From NCBI GenBank assembly GCA_942492625.1, contig CALOFM010000016.1, forward strand, positions 62,001-126,000: 64,000 bases of DNA. Direction: 5' to 3'. The stretch is from Thiosymbion sp942492625 (GTDB lineage Bacteria > Pseudomonadota > Gammaproteobacteria > Chromatiales > Chromatiaceae). The number at the start of each line of letters is the position of its first letter. Position 1 is the stretch's first letter. The position numbers and the translations under genes are program-made. Positions 1 to 8,730 of this stretch are shown piece by piece. The notes beneath the pieces were generated by a model. That model did not search any database. It was not told where the DNA came from and worked only from the letters and a program-made list of their open reading frames with translations.

Positions 1-15
1 CTCGTCAAGAACGAA

Positions 16-558
16 ATGACCGACTTACTCTCCAAGGCACAGCGGTCCAGGACCATGTCTCGGGTGCGTAGTGCCGATACCAAGCCGGAATGGATACTGC
101 GCTGCGGCTTGCATAGGCTCGGGTTCAGGTATCGTCTCGGAAACAGGAAGCTGCCGGGGAGACCGGACCTGGTGCTCCCCAAGTACCAGGCGGTGGTCTT
201 TGTGCACGGCTGCTATTGGCACCGGCACCCGGGGTGCAAAGACGCGACTACGCCCAAGACCAACGTGAGCTTCTGGACCGAGAAGTTCGCCGAGAATCTG
301 GAGCGCGACCGCAGAGTGGAGCGGCAACTCGGGGAGCAGGGCTGGCGTGTGTTGGTGGTGTGGGAGTGCGAGCTGACTCGTCGTACCCTGCCGACTATCG
401 AGCGGGTTGCCACTTGGCTGCGCCAAGGGGCCACCACGACGAGCGCGACGCGTTACGATCAACCGGCTGTGGACCGCGGCAGCCTGTTGGCGATCGCCGA
501 GAAAAAGGTACGCTATCGTCTGGCTTCATACGATGAGAAACTAGGCAAAGACGAATAA
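16..558 (+). CDS. vsr: Very short patch repair endonuclease (Vsr)
   Basis: Vsr nicks DNA 5' of the T in T:G mismatches that arise when 5-methylcytosine deaminates, and so repairs damage caused by a partner cytosine methyltransferase. The 180-residue product has the family's opening (SRTMSRVRSADTKPE), the catalytic Asp in GRPDLVL near residue 51 and the HGCYWHRHPGC segment (residues 64-74) with zinc and active-site His/Cys residues. It ends with the usual W-E-C-E-L segment near residue 120. It lies 22 bases before a cytosine methyltransferase on the same strand, the classic vsr/dcm arrangement. The start is the first ATG in frame. Identification is firm; the mismatch specificity would follow the neighbouring enzyme's site, which is not known. 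Confidence 0.93.
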   Translation: MTDLLSKAQRSRTMSRVRSADTKPEWILRCGLHRLGFRYRLGNRKLPGRPDLVLPKYQAVVFVHGCYWHRHPGCKDATTPKTNVSFWTEKFAENLERDRRVERQLGEQGWRVLVVWECELTRRTLPTIERVATWLRQGATTTSATRYDQPAVDRGSLLAIAEKKVRYRLASYDEKLGKDE

Positions 559-580
559 GGGGTACGAGAGGGTTCAGTTT

Positions 581-1780
581 ATGCGGACGGACGGGTTTAC
601 CGTGGTCGATCTTTTTTCCGGCGCGGGCGGGATGAGCTTCGGGTTCCACAAGCATCCCGCTTTCAGGATCGTCGCGGCCGCAGATGCGGAGCTGGGCAAG
701 CCCAGCACCGGTCGAGGCAAGCTCCAGTGTAACGGCACCTACGTCAAGAACATCGGCGTTCGCCCCGCGCAGCTGGATCTGTCCAGCGTCCCGCCCGAGA
801 GGTTGCGATCGGAGCTTGGGCTCCCTAACGCTCAACCTGTCTCCGTCCTTTGCGCTTGTCCTCCGTGCACGGGCTTCAGCCGCGCGAACCCCGACAATCA
901 CTTGCGGGACGACCGGCGCAACAGCCTCGTCCGCAGATCGGCTGAGTTTGCAGTGGCACTAGACGTCGATCTCATTGTAATGGAGAACGCGCGGGAGCTG
1001 CTTCGGGGAAACTTCAACCACCATTTCGAGTGGTTCCGCGAGCACCTCGAGGGCCATGGATTCGAAGTCTTCGGCGAAAACTACATGCTGTCGAGATTCG
1101 GATTACCGCAGGTCCGCGAGCGGGCGATCGTCGTCGCAGCCAAGCGGAGTCTCGCCCTGCGCTCCCTTGACGACCTTTGGGAGGGCCAGCGAGTAAAACA
1201 AGACGCTCTTACGGTAAGACGGGCTTTCGACACGATCTCGCCGGAAACCGACGGTTCCCGCGTCTTCCCAGATTTCGCCTCGGATATCGTACGACGACGC
1301 ATCGCGGCAATCCCCAAAAACGGCGGCTCTTGGATGGACCTGCTGGAGCGAGACGATGCCGAAGAGCTTCTGACCGATGCCATGAAACGCATCGCTGCAC
1401 TCAAGCGCTTCGGGTCCTACCCGGATGTGTACGGCCGCATGGCCTGGGACAAGCCGGCACCGACCATCAAACGCGAGTGCTCCCACGTCGGCAACGGTCG
1501 TTACGCCCACCCGGAGGAAAACCGCCTGTGCTCGGTGCGTGAGCTGGCGGCCCTGCAGGGCTTCCCCAACGACTTCGCCTTCAACGGCGCCGCAGTGTCG
1601 AACATGTACCGCCACATCGGCGACGCCGTGCCACCGTTGATCTCTTTCCAGCTTGCCCACCTTTGTCACTGGATCCTGACCGGAAAGCGACCGACCGTTG
1701 AGCAGATTCTCTTACCGGAGACGAACTTGCTGCGTAGGGACATCTTGCTCGAAAAGAAGCGCGCATTGCTGTATGGCTGA
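581..1780 (+). CDS. DNA (cytosine-5-)-methyltransferase
   Basis: The 399-residue product transfers a methyl group from S-adenosylmethionine to C5 of cytosine. Conserved motifs appear in order: motif I VDLFSGAGGMSFGF (about residues 9-22), motif IV with the catalytic Cys in CPPCTGFS (about residue 95), motif VI as M-E-N-A (ENA instead of the usual ENV), motif VIII QVRERAIVV, motif IX RELAALQGFPNDF and motif X IGDAVPPLIS. The region between VIII and IX is the target-recognition domain, and its sequence does not tell me the recognised site. The gene sits between vsr and a downstream gene that starts inside its last codons, so this looks like the M gene of a type II restriction-modification operon with Vsr protection. 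Confidence 0.92.
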   Translation: MRTDGFTVVDLFSGAGGMSFGFHKHPAFRIVAAADAELGKPSTGRGKLQCNGTYVKNIGVRPAQLDLSSVPPERLRSELGLPNAQPVSVLCACPPCTGFSRANPDNHLRDDRRNSLVRRSAEFAVALDVDLIVMENARELLRGNFNHHFEWFREHLEGHGFEVFGENYMLSRFGLPQVRERAIVVAAKRSLALRSLDDLWEGQRVKQDALTVRRAFDTISPETDGSRVFPDFASDIVRRRIAAIPKNGGSWMDLLERDDAEELLTDAMKRIAALKRFGSYPDVYGRMAWDKPAPTIKRECSHVGNGRYAHPEENRLCSVRELAALQGFPNDFAFNGAAVSNMYRHIGDAVPPLISFQLAHLCHWILTGKRPTVEQILLPETNLLRRDILLEKKRALLYG

Positions 1781-2474
1781 TATCACGTCGTCGGTAACTG
1801 CCGCGGAGGAACGGCGGCTCGGGGAGTTTCTAACTGCGCTACGAACACCCTGCGCGTCTAGAATGGACCCGAAGTCCGCGCTGAACAGTGAAGAGTTTGA
1901 GAGTGAATTTCGGTCGAAGCTTCTCGCACATCACTGCTTTATGGGGTCGCCTCTGTTTCAAGAAAGCTTCGATGCGGCTTTCTTGGCGGCCTGTTCACAT
2001 GCCGGACTCCGGGTACAGGAGGCACCAACAGGCCAACGTTTCTGGGATGTGAGAATCGATGGAAGGCGGATCAGTCTGAAGTCGTCGAAAGCCAAGAGTC
2101 TGCGGAGGGCAACATTGCACATTAGCAAGCTCACCGAAGCGGCATGGATTCAGGATTGCAGGACAGCCGCAAAACGACGAGAGAACACGCATCAGCTGTT
2201 TCAAGAGTATTGCAATGAGGTCGATGCCATCGTACAGCTAAGGTACTTCCAGGCGTTGCGACGCTACGAGTTGGTTGAGATACCTGCGTCCCTCTTCTCT
2301 CAGGTGCTACACCTGGGCAAGGTGCATTTCGCGGCAGACGGCCCAACCATAAACATCCCGATCGGAAAGGATCCGCCGGACTTCACTCTAAAGCTCGACC
2401 GGTCGGACGCAAAGATCACGCTTGCGAATATCAACAAGGACCTCTGCTTGGTACACGGAACCTGGCAGCTCTAG
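1773..2474 (+). CDS. Putative type II restriction endonuclease
   Basis: This 233-residue protein is not recognised by family. Its ATG at 1773 overlaps the last 8 bases of the methyltransferase gene, which suggests translational coupling. A segment near residues 90-107, with F-W-D-V-R-I-D-G followed by I-S-L-K-S-S-K, resembles the PD-(D/E)XK nuclease core: an Asp on one strand and a hydrophobic-x-K pair on the next. The position directly after a methyltransferase and the size (200-350 residues is common) support an endonuclease role. The frame continues upstream to 1698, but that part is inside the methyltransferase coding sequence and is unlikely to be used. The function is inferred from context and a weak motif. 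Confidence 0.62.
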   Translation: MADITSSVTAAEERRLGEFLTALRTPCASRMDPKSALNSEEFESEFRSKLLAHHCFMGSPLFQESFDAAFLAACSHAGLRVQEAPTGQRFWDVRIDGRRISLKSSKAKSLRRATLHISKLTEAAWIQDCRTAAKRRENTHQLFQEYCNEVDAIVQLRYFQALRRYELVEIPASLFSQVLHLGKVHFAADGPTINIPIGKDPPDFTLKLDRSDAKITLANINKDLCLVHGTWQL

Positions 2475-2567
2475 CAGCCGTCCTCATATGCGAAACGCCT
2501 GCAACTTTTGCTCTCGGACCCAATGCAGACCCACGATCACCCCCTAAATCGATACTGGAGATAAGCA

Positions 2568-3119
2568 ATGGAAGGTTGGATCATCCCGGGCATCATCGCC
2601 GTCGCCCTGGTCTGGGCGATCGCCATCTACAACAAGTTCGTCTCCCTGAGGGCACAGGGGGACGCCTCCTGGTCGGACATCGACGTCCAGCTCAAGCGGC
2701 GCCACAACCTGATCCCGAATCTGATCGAGACGGTGAAGGGCTATGCCACCCACGAAAAAGACACCCTGGAGCGGGTGGTCAAGGCGCGGCAGCAGGGCAT
2801 CGACGCCAGCTCGGTTCACGACCAGGCCGCGGCCGAGAACACCCTGACCGCCGCCTTGCGGCAGATCTTCGCCCTGTCCGAGGCCTATCCGGACCTCAAG
2901 GCGAGCACCAACTTCCTGGAGCTGAAAAAACAGCTTTCCCAGATCGAGGACGCCATTCAGAACGCCCGTCGCTACTACAACGCGGTGATCCGCGACTACA
3001 ACACCAAGGTCAATTCCTTCCCCGACCTGGCGGTCGCCCGGATATTCTCCTTCGCGACGCGTGAGTACTTCGAGCTCGACAGCGAAGAGCAACGGGCGGT
3101 GCCGCAGGTCAAGTTCTGA
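2568..3119 (+). CDS. lemA: LemA family protein
   Basis: LemA proteins are small inner-membrane proteins with one N-terminal helix and a soluble coiled-coil bundle; their role is not settled. The 183-residue product has the N-terminal membrane segment (about residues 3-20, G-I-I-A-V-A-L-V-W), then the family signature RRHNLIPNLIETVKGYATHE and the terminal region with Y-N-A-V-I-R-D-Y-N and the F-P-D-L-A-V-A-R segment. A GGAG ribosome-binding site lies about 12 bases before the ATG. The DUF2207 gene follows after two bases, the common LemA/DUF2207 pairing, so the two probably work together at the membrane. Confidence 0.93.
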   Translation: MEGWIIPGIIAVALVWAIAIYNKFVSLRAQGDASWSDIDVQLKRRHNLIPNLIETVKGYATHEKDTLERVVKARQQGIDASSVHDQAAAENTLTAALRQIFALSEAYPDLKASTNFLELKKQLSQIEDAIQNARRYYNAVIRDYNTKVNSFPDLAVARIFSFATREYFELDSEEQRAVPQVKF

Positions 3120-3121
3120 TA

Positions 3122-5059
3122 ATGGCTTCCCTGTGCCTGCCGAGAGCCTGCTGGCTCTTGCTTCTGACCCTCTGCTGGGCGGATGCCGTCTCGGCCGAGG
3201 AAATACTCGACTACAGCGTGGAGCTGACGGGAACGAACGACGGCGCCCTGCTGGTCGAGGAGCACATTGAGTACGACTTCGGCGACCTGCAGCGGCACGG
3301 CATCTACCGCGACATCCCCAACACCGTACCCGGTCCTTGGGGCGCACGGCGTACGCTGCCGATCGACAGGATAGCGGTCGAGCGCGATCAGCAGGCGGCC
3401 CGTTTCGCGGAGGAATCGGTCCACGGCGACGCCGGACCCATGCTGCGTCTGCGCATCGGCGACCCCGACGACACTATCTCCGGCCGGCACCTCTACAGCA
3501 TCCGTTACCGAGTAGAAGATTCCCTGCTCCCGGCCGGGGAGCGGGATGCCTTCCGCTGGAACGCCGTCGGCACCGGGTGGAACGTGCCCATCCGCTCGGC
3601 ACAGGTCCGGCTGAAGCTCCCTGCCGAGCTGCAGGGTCACCAGGATCTGGAGGGCAGTTTTTTCTCCGGGCATTGGGGATCGACTGCCCGCAATGGCCAT
3701 TCCGATTGGAGCCGGGACGAAGGCGTTTACTCCGTGACCACGGGCCCACTCGCGCCCCACGAGGGGGTGACGGTCCAGGTGAGCTTCCCGGCCGGGGCGA
3801 TCTCGGCAACCACCCAGCTATCCTCCGCGCAACGAGTTTGGCAGGCGCTGCCGCACCTTTGGGGCTGGGTCCTGATGTTGATCGGACTTGGCCTTGCATT
3901 CAGGCACTGGAGGCACGAAGGACAGGACCCGAAGATCGGCCCGATCGCCGTGCGCTACCGGCCCCCGCAGGACCTGGAGGCCGCCGAGGCCGGGCTGCTC
4001 TTGGATCAGTCACTGGACAAGGCCGACCTCATCGGCTCGGTGATCGAGCTGGCCCGAGATGGTTGGCTGAAGATCGAACGTCCGGAGCAGCCTCGCGGAA
4101 TTCTCAAGCTGATCAAAAGGAACCGAGTCTCCCTGGAACGGCTGCGTCCCACGGAGGACTGGAGCCGGCTCCCACCCTACAAGCGCTACCTCATGGAGAG
4201 CTTCTTCTGCAGAGGGGACAGATTCGCGCCCGGAGGGCAAGAGAGCGCCTCGGTCGTGCGCGAGCGCAACCGGTGGCTAGACAAGGCGAAGAACCGCGTC
4301 CACGAACGGGGGGTGGAGCACGGCCTGTTTCCCGAGAGCCCCAAGGTGGTCCGTATCAAGTACTTGGCCGGTGCGGGAGTATTGGGGCTGCTCCTGCTGG
4401 TGCTGGCGTTCTGGCGCTCCCCCATGCCCCCGGAGACCAAGCTTCCCTTGGTCTTTGTCCTGGGCTTCATCTCGATCCTCTCGCTCAACTGGTTCCGCCA
4501 TTTGCGCAGAAGCAGGAATGCGGTTTTGCCGATACTGATCTTGCTAACAATCGGCATCATGTTCCTGGTCGTATTGAAGATCATCGTCTTGAGTCATCTG
4601 GATTTCTCGTTCGCCAACTGGGGATTCATCCTCTTCGATCCCCTGGTCCCGTCGGTGATACTCGTGGCGGGCTTGTTTCTGCTCGCATGGCAGATGCCCC
4701 GGCGCACCAAGAAGGGGGCGCAGTTCCGAAGGGAGCTGTTCGGCTTCAAGAAGTTCATGGAACGGGCCGAGGCACCCCGGCTCCGCGCGCTGTTGAAGGA
4801 AGACCCCGGGTACTTCGAGCACACCCTGCCCTTCGCCGCACTGTTCGGACTGGTGACCCATTGGTCGCAGCTCTTCGAGGGGCTCGCCGCCATGCCGGTT
4901 TGGTACGAAGGCGGGAGCTTAGACCACCTGGGAAGCGACCTGAACCACCTGAGCAGCAGCGGCGTCACGTCCTCACCGCCAGCCTCAAGCGGAGGCAGCT
5001 CGGGCGGCGGCGGATTCTCCGGAGGCGGCGGAGGAGGCGGTGGGGGGGGCTCCTGGTAG
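3122..5059 (+). CDS. DUF2207 domain membrane protein
   Basis: The 645-residue product starts with a signal peptide (LLLLTLCWADAVSA, cleavage near residue 25). It then carries an extracytoplasmic DUF2207 domain of about 200 residues (I-L-D-Y-S-V-E-L onward, with the H-G-I-Y-R-D-I-P segment typical of the family), a membrane helix near residue 245, a cytoplasmic winged-helix-like stretch, several more helices between about 415 and 520, and an extremely Gly/Ser-rich tail ending GGGGGSW. Such tails are usual in this family and in the related TPM proteins. It lies two bases after lemA. The function of the family is unknown; membrane stress or envelope maintenance is a guess. Confidence 0.9.
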   Translation: MASLCLPRACWLLLLTLCWADAVSAEEILDYSVELTGTNDGALLVEEHIEYDFGDLQRHGIYRDIPNTVPGPWGARRTLPIDRIAVERDQQAARFAEESVHGDAGPMLRLRIGDPDDTISGRHLYSIRYRVEDSLLPAGERDAFRWNAVGTGWNVPIRSAQVRLKLPAELQGHQDLEGSFFSGHWGSTARNGHSDWSRDEGVYSVTTGPLAPHEGVTVQVSFPAGAISATTQLSSAQRVWQALPHLWGWVLMLIGLGLAFRHWRHEGQDPKIGPIAVRYRPPQDLEAAEAGLLLDQSLDKADLIGSVIELARDGWLKIERPEQPRGILKLIKRNRVSLERLRPTEDWSRLPPYKRYLMESFFCRGDRFAPGGQESASVVRERNRWLDKAKNRVHERGVEHGLFPESPKVVRIKYLAGAGVLGLLLLVLAFWRSPMPPETKLPLVFVLGFISILSLNWFRHLRRSRNAVLPILILLTIGIMFLVVLKIIVLSHLDFSFANWGFILFDPLVPSVILVAGLFLLAWQMPRRTKKGAQFRRELFGFKKFMERAEAPRLRALLKEDPGYFEHTLPFAALFGLVTHWSQLFEGLAAMPVWYEGGSLDHLGSDLNHLSSSGVTSSPPASSGGSSGGGGFSGGGGGGGGGGSW

Positions 5060-5099
5060 GACCCTGTCCCAAAAGGCCAGGACAAGCTCTGAGACCGGA

Positions 5100-5263
5100 C
5101 TGGGGATCTCGCCACTTCCCTTCCCGCGGAAGCTCTCGGGGTGGCCCGTCAGACACGCCCCAATTCCGTCAGGCACTAACTCGACCTCAGTGTTGGCCAG
5201 CAGGCCATAGCGCTCAGGCAATTCCTGCGGGATCGTGAGTTGCCCTCTTTCGCTGACGCGCAT
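5100..5263 (-). pseudogene. AbrB/MazE-type antitoxin fragment
   Basis: A minus-strand frame starting at 5263 reads MRVSERGQLTIPQELPERYG and then T-E-V-E-L-V-P-D-G, which is the swapped-hairpin AbrB/MazE DNA-binding motif of VapB-like antitoxins. After about 35 residues the similarity to the family fades and the frame runs on into the 3' end of the DUF2207 gene on the other strand. No toxin gene is beside it. Its first codons overlap the last codons of the FtsW/RodA gene in another frame. I read it as a remnant of a toxin-antitoxin locus; a short functional protein is possible but less likely. Confidence 0.45.
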
Positions 5264-6770
5264 CGCCTTGCGCCTCAGAATATGATTTCAGATGCTTCCC
5301 CCAAGGACAGGACCAACCATCTGGACGTCGAGGGCTCGCCGGGAGCCGGCGCCTCAGCTTATCCGCAGCAGTAGGATTCCCGGGAGCCTTCGCGGTCTTG
5401 CGCCGGGTAGGCGTTGCCTTTGTACGAGGATTTCCGGGAGGTGCGTTGGTCCGCGCACGCTTCCGCCTTGTTTGAACGACCTCCCCGTCCGAGATGGCTA
5501 GAATCAGTCCCAGGCTGACAAAGACCACCAGCAAGCTGCTGCCGCCCTGACTGATGAAGGGGAGCGTGATACCAGTCAGGGGGATGAACTTGGTGACACC
5601 GCCGATATTCAGGAAGGTCTGAACCGTGATGACGGTGACCAATCCCGTGCACAGCAGCATACCGTAAGCAGACCGGGTCCGGTCCGCGATGCGCAGGCAA
5701 CGCTCGAAGAAGATCAGGAAGAAGATAACCACCACCGCGCAACCGACGAATCCCAGCTCTTCGCCGATGACCGAATAGATGAAGTCCGACTCGGCGATGG
5801 GGGTGTACTCCGGGTTGCCGCGGCCGAAGCCCTCCCCCCAGAGTCCGCCGGAAAACATTCCCGTCAGGCCCTGCAGGATCTGCCAGCCGCCGCCGGTCGG
5901 GTCGTCGAAGGGATTGAGCCAGGCCTGGATGCGCCTCTGACCGTGCAGGAAAAACTTCAGGGTCAGATAGCCCGCGCCGGCCGCGGCCAGAGCCCCGTAG
6001 AGGACATAGCCAATGCGCCCGGTGCCCACGGCCAGCATGACCAGCAGGGCTATGCTGAGTATCACGAACATTCCCAGGTCGCGCTGAAAGAGCAGCAGGC
6101 CCGCCAGCAGGCCCCAGAAGCCCATCAGGGGCAGCAGCTCCTTGAACGGGGGCAGCGGCAGCGGGTTCCATCTACCCAGGATCCTGGCGTCCCGGGAGAT
6201 CAGGCCCGCCAGAAACAGGATGCCAGTGACCTTGAGCCCTTCCGTCGGGGTGATGAAGCCCGCCGCATACACTCCGCCCCGAAAGCGCTGCCCGGTGACA
6301 AGGACAAGAGCTAACAGCACCAGCGACAGCCCTGCCCAGACCCAGGGCAGGGAGGCCAGCCCCTGGTAGCGCCCCCGCATACCCGCGAGGCAGGCGATGA
6401 GCATGGCCAGGGCCCCGGCAGGAAAAACAAAGCGCGCGCTCGACCAGGGGTCGGTGCTGTCGAAGGCACCCATGCGGTACTGGGCGAGCAGCCCGATACC
6501 GGACAGCAAGGCCACCACCGCTGGCAGGATCTGATCGCCTCGAAACCCCGAAAACACAAGAGCCAGGTGCACCGCCAGCAGGCTGAGGGCATAGCTGACC
6601 AGGGGCAGGAGATCCAGAAATCCGATCTGCTGTCCCGCCACGTGGCCCGAACCCAGCACCATCACGAAGCCCAGAGACACGCACAGCAAGCAACCGAGCA
6701 GCAGCTGCCGCTCCGGACGGCGCAGTTCCCATGCCGTCGCTGCGCGGACGGGTCTCCGGGTCCTCTTCAC
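5214..6770 (-). CDS. FtsW/RodA/SpoVE family peptidoglycan glycosyltransferase
   Basis: SEDS-family proteins polymerise lipid II into glycan strands together with a cognate class B penicillin-binding protein. The 518-residue product has about ten hydrophobic helices and the family's C-terminal signature with F-I-Y-S-V-I-G-E-E-L-G-F (about residues 335-347) and P-L-T-G-I-T-L-P-F-I-S-Q-G-G (about 396-409). The start is a GTG at 6770 whose bases overlap the TGA of the upstream PBP gene, so the pair is translationally coupled. The last 85 residues form a basic, Pro/Arg/Lys-rich tail not usual for the family. Its final codons lie over an AbrB-like fragment, so the original 3' end may have been replaced. 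RodA, FtsW and a specialised SEDS protein cannot be told apart here. Confidence 0.88.
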   Translation of the reverse strand: MKRTRRPVRAATAWELRRPERQLLLGCLLCVSLGFVMVLGSGHVAGQQIGFLDLLPLVSYALSLLAVHLALVFSGFRGDQILPAVVALLSGIGLLAQYRMGAFDSTDPWSSARFVFPAGALAMLIACLAGMRGRYQGLASLPWVWAGLSLVLLALVLVTGQRFRGGVYAAGFITPTEGLKVTGILFLAGLISRDARILGRWNPLPLPPFKELLPLMGFWGLLAGLLLFQRDLGMFVILSIALLVMLAVGTGRIGYVLYGALAAAGAGYLTLKFFLHGQRRIQAWLNPFDDPTGGGWQILQGLTGMFSGGLWGEGFGRGNPEYTPIAESDFIYSVIGEELGFVGCAVVVIFFLIFFERCLRIADRTRSAYGMLLCTGLVTVITVQTFLNIGGVTKFIPLTGITLPFISQGGSSLLVVFVSLGLILAISDGEVVQTRRKRARTNAPPGNPRTKATPTRRKTAKAPGNPTAADKLRRRLPASPRRPDGWSCPWGKHLKSYSEAQGDARQRKRATHDPAGIA

Positions 6771-8374
6771 CGCAACATCCCAAGCTCGTCGGCCTTCAGA
6801 AACAGGTCGCGGGCGATGGGCGCCGCCGTCCTCGAGCCGTACCCGCCGTGCTCGACCATCACCGCCACCGCCAGGGCGGGCCGGTCCGCCGGGGCAAAGC
6901 CCACGAACCAGCTATGGGATGCTCCTTTGGGATTTTGTGCGGTACCGGTCTTGCCGGAGATGGCCAGCCCCTCGACGTCGATGCCCCTGCCGGTCCCCTC
7001 GGCGACAGCCTTGCGCATCATCCGGGCAAGCCTTCGGGCACTCGGGGCGGGCAGAAAGCGGGCGAGCCGGACCGGCGGATCACTCCGAACGAGCCTGGGT
7101 CTGACGGCCACCCCCTGATTGGCAACGGCGGCCGTGATCAAGGCCATATGTGCCGGCGTCGTCAACACCTTACCCTGCCCCACCGAGGCCTGGGCCAGAC
7201 CGTACTTGTCCCGTTTCTTGATCTGGGGCACAGGTCCCGTGCGCATTGCCCAAGACCCGTAAGGGCTCTGGTACAGTTGGATTTGGCGGTTGAAGTGGAA
7301 GCGCTCGATGTTTCCGGCAAAGGCGTCGTGACCATAGCGCACCCCGAGCTGGGCGAAGAAGACATTGGACGACTCCGACAGGGCGGTCGCCAGGTGGAGG
7401 TCCCCGTGTCCCTTCCAGGTCGTTCCGGCCTTGCGCGCCTCGTAGTACTCGTGGTCCCGGATCTTGCGGTAATGGGAAGAGGTGGTGTAGCCCTCCGCCG
7501 GACAGAAAAGCGTGCCTTGGAATCCTTTGTCGATCGCCAGGGCCGCGGTGAGGATCTTGAAGGTGGAGCCGGGCGGATAGAGTCCCTGGGTCGCACGATT
7601 CAACAAGGGTGCGCCCGGGTAGCTGCTGTTGAACAGACCAGCGGTAATCCGATTCGGATCGAACGCCGGGGTGTTGGCCAGCACCCGGATCGCGCCGTCG
7701 AAAGGGCGCAGCATCACCACCGCCCCGCGCTTGCTCCCCAGCCCCTGGACGGCGCGAAGCTGCAGCTGGGCGTCCAGCGTGAGCACCAAGTCCTGCCCCT
7801 TCGGTGCCTTCTCACGGGTCAACAACCGGCGTCCCAGCTCGCCCCAGGCCGGCAGGCTCTCCGCGACGCCGCCGTTCAGGTGCGCATTGGCCGCCGCCTC
7901 CATGCCGGTCGCGCCGAACTTGGGATCGCTGTATCCAACCACGTGGGCGAAGGCGGGCCCGTACGGATAGAGCCGGTAGACCTCATCGCCGTGCCGCTCG
8001 CTGTATGCCAGAACCGCACCACGGTGATCGAGTATTCGTCCGCGCCGTATCCGGTGAGCGGGATTGAATTGGCGGCGGTCATAGGTCTGCATGAAGGCGA
8101 GAAACTGAGGACGAAACAGGCCGGTAAGCTGCCAGGTCGCTTGGTAGACCAACAGTCCCGCGAACATGAGCGCCAGTGCGGTGAAGGGGATGGCGTAAGA
8201 TCGCCTGGGCCGGCCCAGGTGCCGCAGCTCGGTGACACCGCGAAATTCGATGACCAGCTTGACGATGTACAGGATGGTCAGGAAAAAGGCTGCATGCAGG
8301 CCGATCCGCAGGACCGGCCAGGCGTCGGAGGCGACGATGGAGTTGAAGAGGTCGGGGGAGCTCGCCGCTGTCAC
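6767..8374 (-). CDS. Class B penicillin-binding protein (PbpA/FtsI-like transpeptidase)
   Basis: The 535-residue product is a D,D-transpeptidase anchored in the inner membrane. After two hydrophobic segments (about residues 20-45 and 60-85) come a dimerisation region with R-G-R-I-L-D-H-R-G-A-V-L and the catalytic domain: S-T-F-K near residue 266 (nucleophile Ser, general base Lys), S-S-N near residue 332 and K-T-G-T near residue 473. It starts at GTG 8374 and its stop overlaps the start of the FtsW/RodA-like gene. This is the PBP-SEDS two-gene unit that builds peptidoglycan together. Two N-terminal membrane segments, rather than one, are unusual for PBP2 or PBP3 and suggest a specialised member like actinobacterial PbpA. 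Confidence 0.9.
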   Translation of the reverse strand: MTAASSPDLFNSIVASDAWPVLRIGLHAAFFLTILYIVKLVIEFRGVTELRHLGRPRRSYAIPFTALALMFAGLLVYQATWQLTGLFRPQFLAFMQTYDRRQFNPAHRIRRGRILDHRGAVLAYSERHGDEVYRLYPYGPAFAHVVGYSDPKFGATGMEAAANAHLNGGVAESLPAWGELGRRLLTREKAPKGQDLVLTLDAQLQLRAVQGLGSKRGAVVMLRPFDGAIRVLANTPAFDPNRITAGLFNSSYPGAPLLNRATQGLYPPGSTFKILTAALAIDKGFQGTLFCPAEGYTTSSHYRKIRDHEYYEARKAGTTWKGHGDLHLATALSESSNVFFAQLGVRYGHDAFAGNIERFHFNRQIQLYQSPYGSWAMRTGPVPQIKKRDKYGLAQASVGQGKVLTTPAHMALITAAVANQGVAVRPRLVRSDPPVRLARFLPAPSARRLARMMRKAVAEGTGRGIDVEGLAISGKTGTAQNPKGASHSWFVGFAPADRPALAVAVMVEHGGYGSRTAAPIARDLFLKADELGMLR

Positions 8375-8522
8375 GCTTCGCAGAGCCCCGGCATGTCCTT
8401 TCCGTGCCGTTCAGGAACCCCCACCCGACCCCCCCGTTTCAAACGAAATCTCCGCCGCCCCCCCTTTTTCAAGAAGGGGTGTTTTAGTTGTTCAGCAAGG
8501 GAATCTGGAAGGGAAGGCAAGG

Positions 8523-8723
8523 TTATTCGTGCTCTTTAGATTCGACACCCGCGGACAAGCAGACCTGACCATCGCTTATCGTCACCGGCAGGGAGCGAAG
8601 AAAAGTGCCGCGGCGTACCAAGAAAAGCTCCAACGGGCCCGCCGATGTCTGGAGCGAGAAACCCAGGCTGGCCGGGTCCTGCAGGTCGGCCAAGGGACAT
8701 ATCCGCCGTGGCTGCTCGGTCAT
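8523..8723 (-). pseudogene. Truncated Rieske [2Fe-2S] protein
   Basis: The 66-residue frame starts 7 bases after the sugar kinase stop and reads RRICPLADLQDP, G-F-S-L, then L-E-L-F-L-V-R-R-G, which matches the first strands of small Rieske-type ferredoxins. It ends before the two cluster-binding boxes (C-x-H and C-x-x-H), so it cannot bind a Rieske cluster as it stands. The sequence after the break carries a run of C and a short inverted repeat (8461-8479), which may mark the deletion or insertion point. A truncated gene is the best reading; an intact, unrelated short protein is less likely. Confidence 0.5.
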
Positions 8724-8730
8724 CCCGGGA

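Noticed and set aside
5028..5052. The G-rich tract at the end of the DUF2207 gene as a regulatory or quadruplex element
   Set aside because: It encodes the poly-Gly tail usual for the family, so coding use explains it.
3337..5238. A 633-codon plus-strand frame overlapping the DUF2207 gene
   Set aside because: Arg/Pro/Gly-rich shadow; the overlapping frame has a signal peptide, membrane helices and the family tail.
6731..8539. A 602-codon plus-strand open frame opposite the PBP gene
   Set aside because: It has no domain signature and is a GC-rich shadow of the PBP, whose three catalytic motifs are clear.
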